In this document: piece after piece, positions 5,896 to 6,140 of the stretch | How the letters are laid out: every line of letters starts with the position of its first letter | Numbering within the stretch: the first letter of the stretch is position 1 | Notes under the pieces: generated by a model | What the model was told of the DNA's origin: nothing | What the model saw: the letters and a program-made list of their open reading frames with translations, nothing else | The model's database searches: none | Made by a program: the position numbers and the translations under genes | Source of the DNA: an uncultured Pseudomonadota bacterium | Lineage (GTDB): Bacteria; Desulfobacterota_B; Binatia; UBA9968 | DNA: 6,140 nt | Reading direction: 5' to 3' | Assembly: GCA_946478635.1 (NCBI GenBank) | Contig: CAMLCX010000313.1 | Coordinates: forward strand, 1 to 6,140

Positions 5896-6140
5896 TCAAA
5901 TATTGTACAGCCTCGCCGCGTTGTCGCACATGAGCTTGCGCAGCTGAGCGTCGCTCAAGTCCTTGCGTTCGGTGACGGACGCCACCGTGTGGGGAAATTT
6001 GCTGTCGCCGTGGTTGTAATCGGAAGCAAAGACCAGGCGGTCTTCGCCGACGTAATTCATGACGAAGTTCAATGTGTGCTCGTCCGGCTCGAACGAGTAG
6101 TAGACCTGCTCGCTGCGCATGTAATCGCTCGGCGGCTTCT
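5896..6140 (-). CDS. Amidohydrolase family 2 (ACMSD-like) protein, C-terminal part; cut by window edge
   Basis: Only the last 80 residues are present. The reading frame stays open through the right edge (codons for KPPSDY precede the Met at 6120), so that Met is internal and the start lies outside the window. Family members are TIM-barrel metal-dependent enzymes, often non-oxidative decarboxylases of aromatic or muconate-type acids (ACMSD, gamma-resorcylate and 5-carboxyvanillate decarboxylases), or hydrolases. The visible part has the family C-terminal pattern: a PPSDYMR-type segment, YYSFEPDEHTL, then EDRLVFASDYNHGD. The Asp of the SDY motif corresponds to the conserved active-site/metal Asp. 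The protein ends with the helix DAQLRKLMCDNAARLYNI, as usual in the family. It is first in the visible minus-strand group, 43 bases ahead of the binding protein. The reaction and substrate are undetermined. Confidence 0.88.
   Translation of the reverse strand, partial: KPPSDYMRSEQVYYSFEPDEHTLNFVMNYVGEDRLVFASDYNHGDSKFPHTVASVTERKDLSDAQLRKLMCDNAARLYNI

Noticed and set aside
5896..6120. Complete 74-residue protein starting at the Met at 6120
   Set aside because: The frame continues without a stop to the window edge and the upstream codons extend the amidohydrolase similarity, so this Met is internal to a larger gene.

Overview
The window carries five genes and several non-coding structures. The likely source is an uncultivated, environmental Gram-negative bacterium with moderate to high GC. 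This rests on a signal-peptide-bearing periplasmic binding protein of the NMT1/TauA type next to an amidohydrolase-2 gene and a thiolase-like/DUF35 pair. That mix is common in soil and marine lineages such as Tectomicrobia, Rokubacteria and Deltaproteobacteria-like genomes. The lineage is an impression from gene content and no marker gene supports it.

Left part (about 1-2940): a membrane sensor histidine kinase (minus strand) and a two-domain ribonuclease D (plus strand) are divergently arranged. They are separated by an unusually long non-coding stretch (1306-1788) if the kinase starts at its first ATG. RNase D starts at a TTG with a good ribosome binding site. Just upstream is a six-codon mini-ORF whose stop codon overlaps that TTG. 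No response regulator is visible beside the kinase.

Middle (2941-3126): a convergent intergenic stretch with an inverted repeat around the RNase D stop codon, a perfect REP-like hairpin and a second small hairpin. None has a convincing U-tract.

Right part (3127-6140): a minus-strand, probably co-transcribed group. In transcription order it holds an amidohydrolase-2 (ACMSD-like) gene cut by the right edge, a NitT/TauT-type substrate-binding protein, a thiolase-like protein that lacks both catalytic cysteines, and a DUF35 zinc-ribbon/OB-fold protein. The last two overlap by ATGA. A cysteine-less thiolase fold coupled to a DUF35 partner resembles the Ltp2-ChsH2 retro-aldolase of steroid side-chain degradation more than a true thiolase. 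The group may therefore import and degrade a carboxylated or CoA-activated organic substrate, which the sequence does not identify.

Both multi-base spacers of this group contain short tandem repeats: an 8-bp unit at 4737-4776 and a 7-bp unit at 5872-5892. These look like members of dispersed intergenic repeat families. No tRNA, rRNA, CRISPR, transposase or phage gene was seen.
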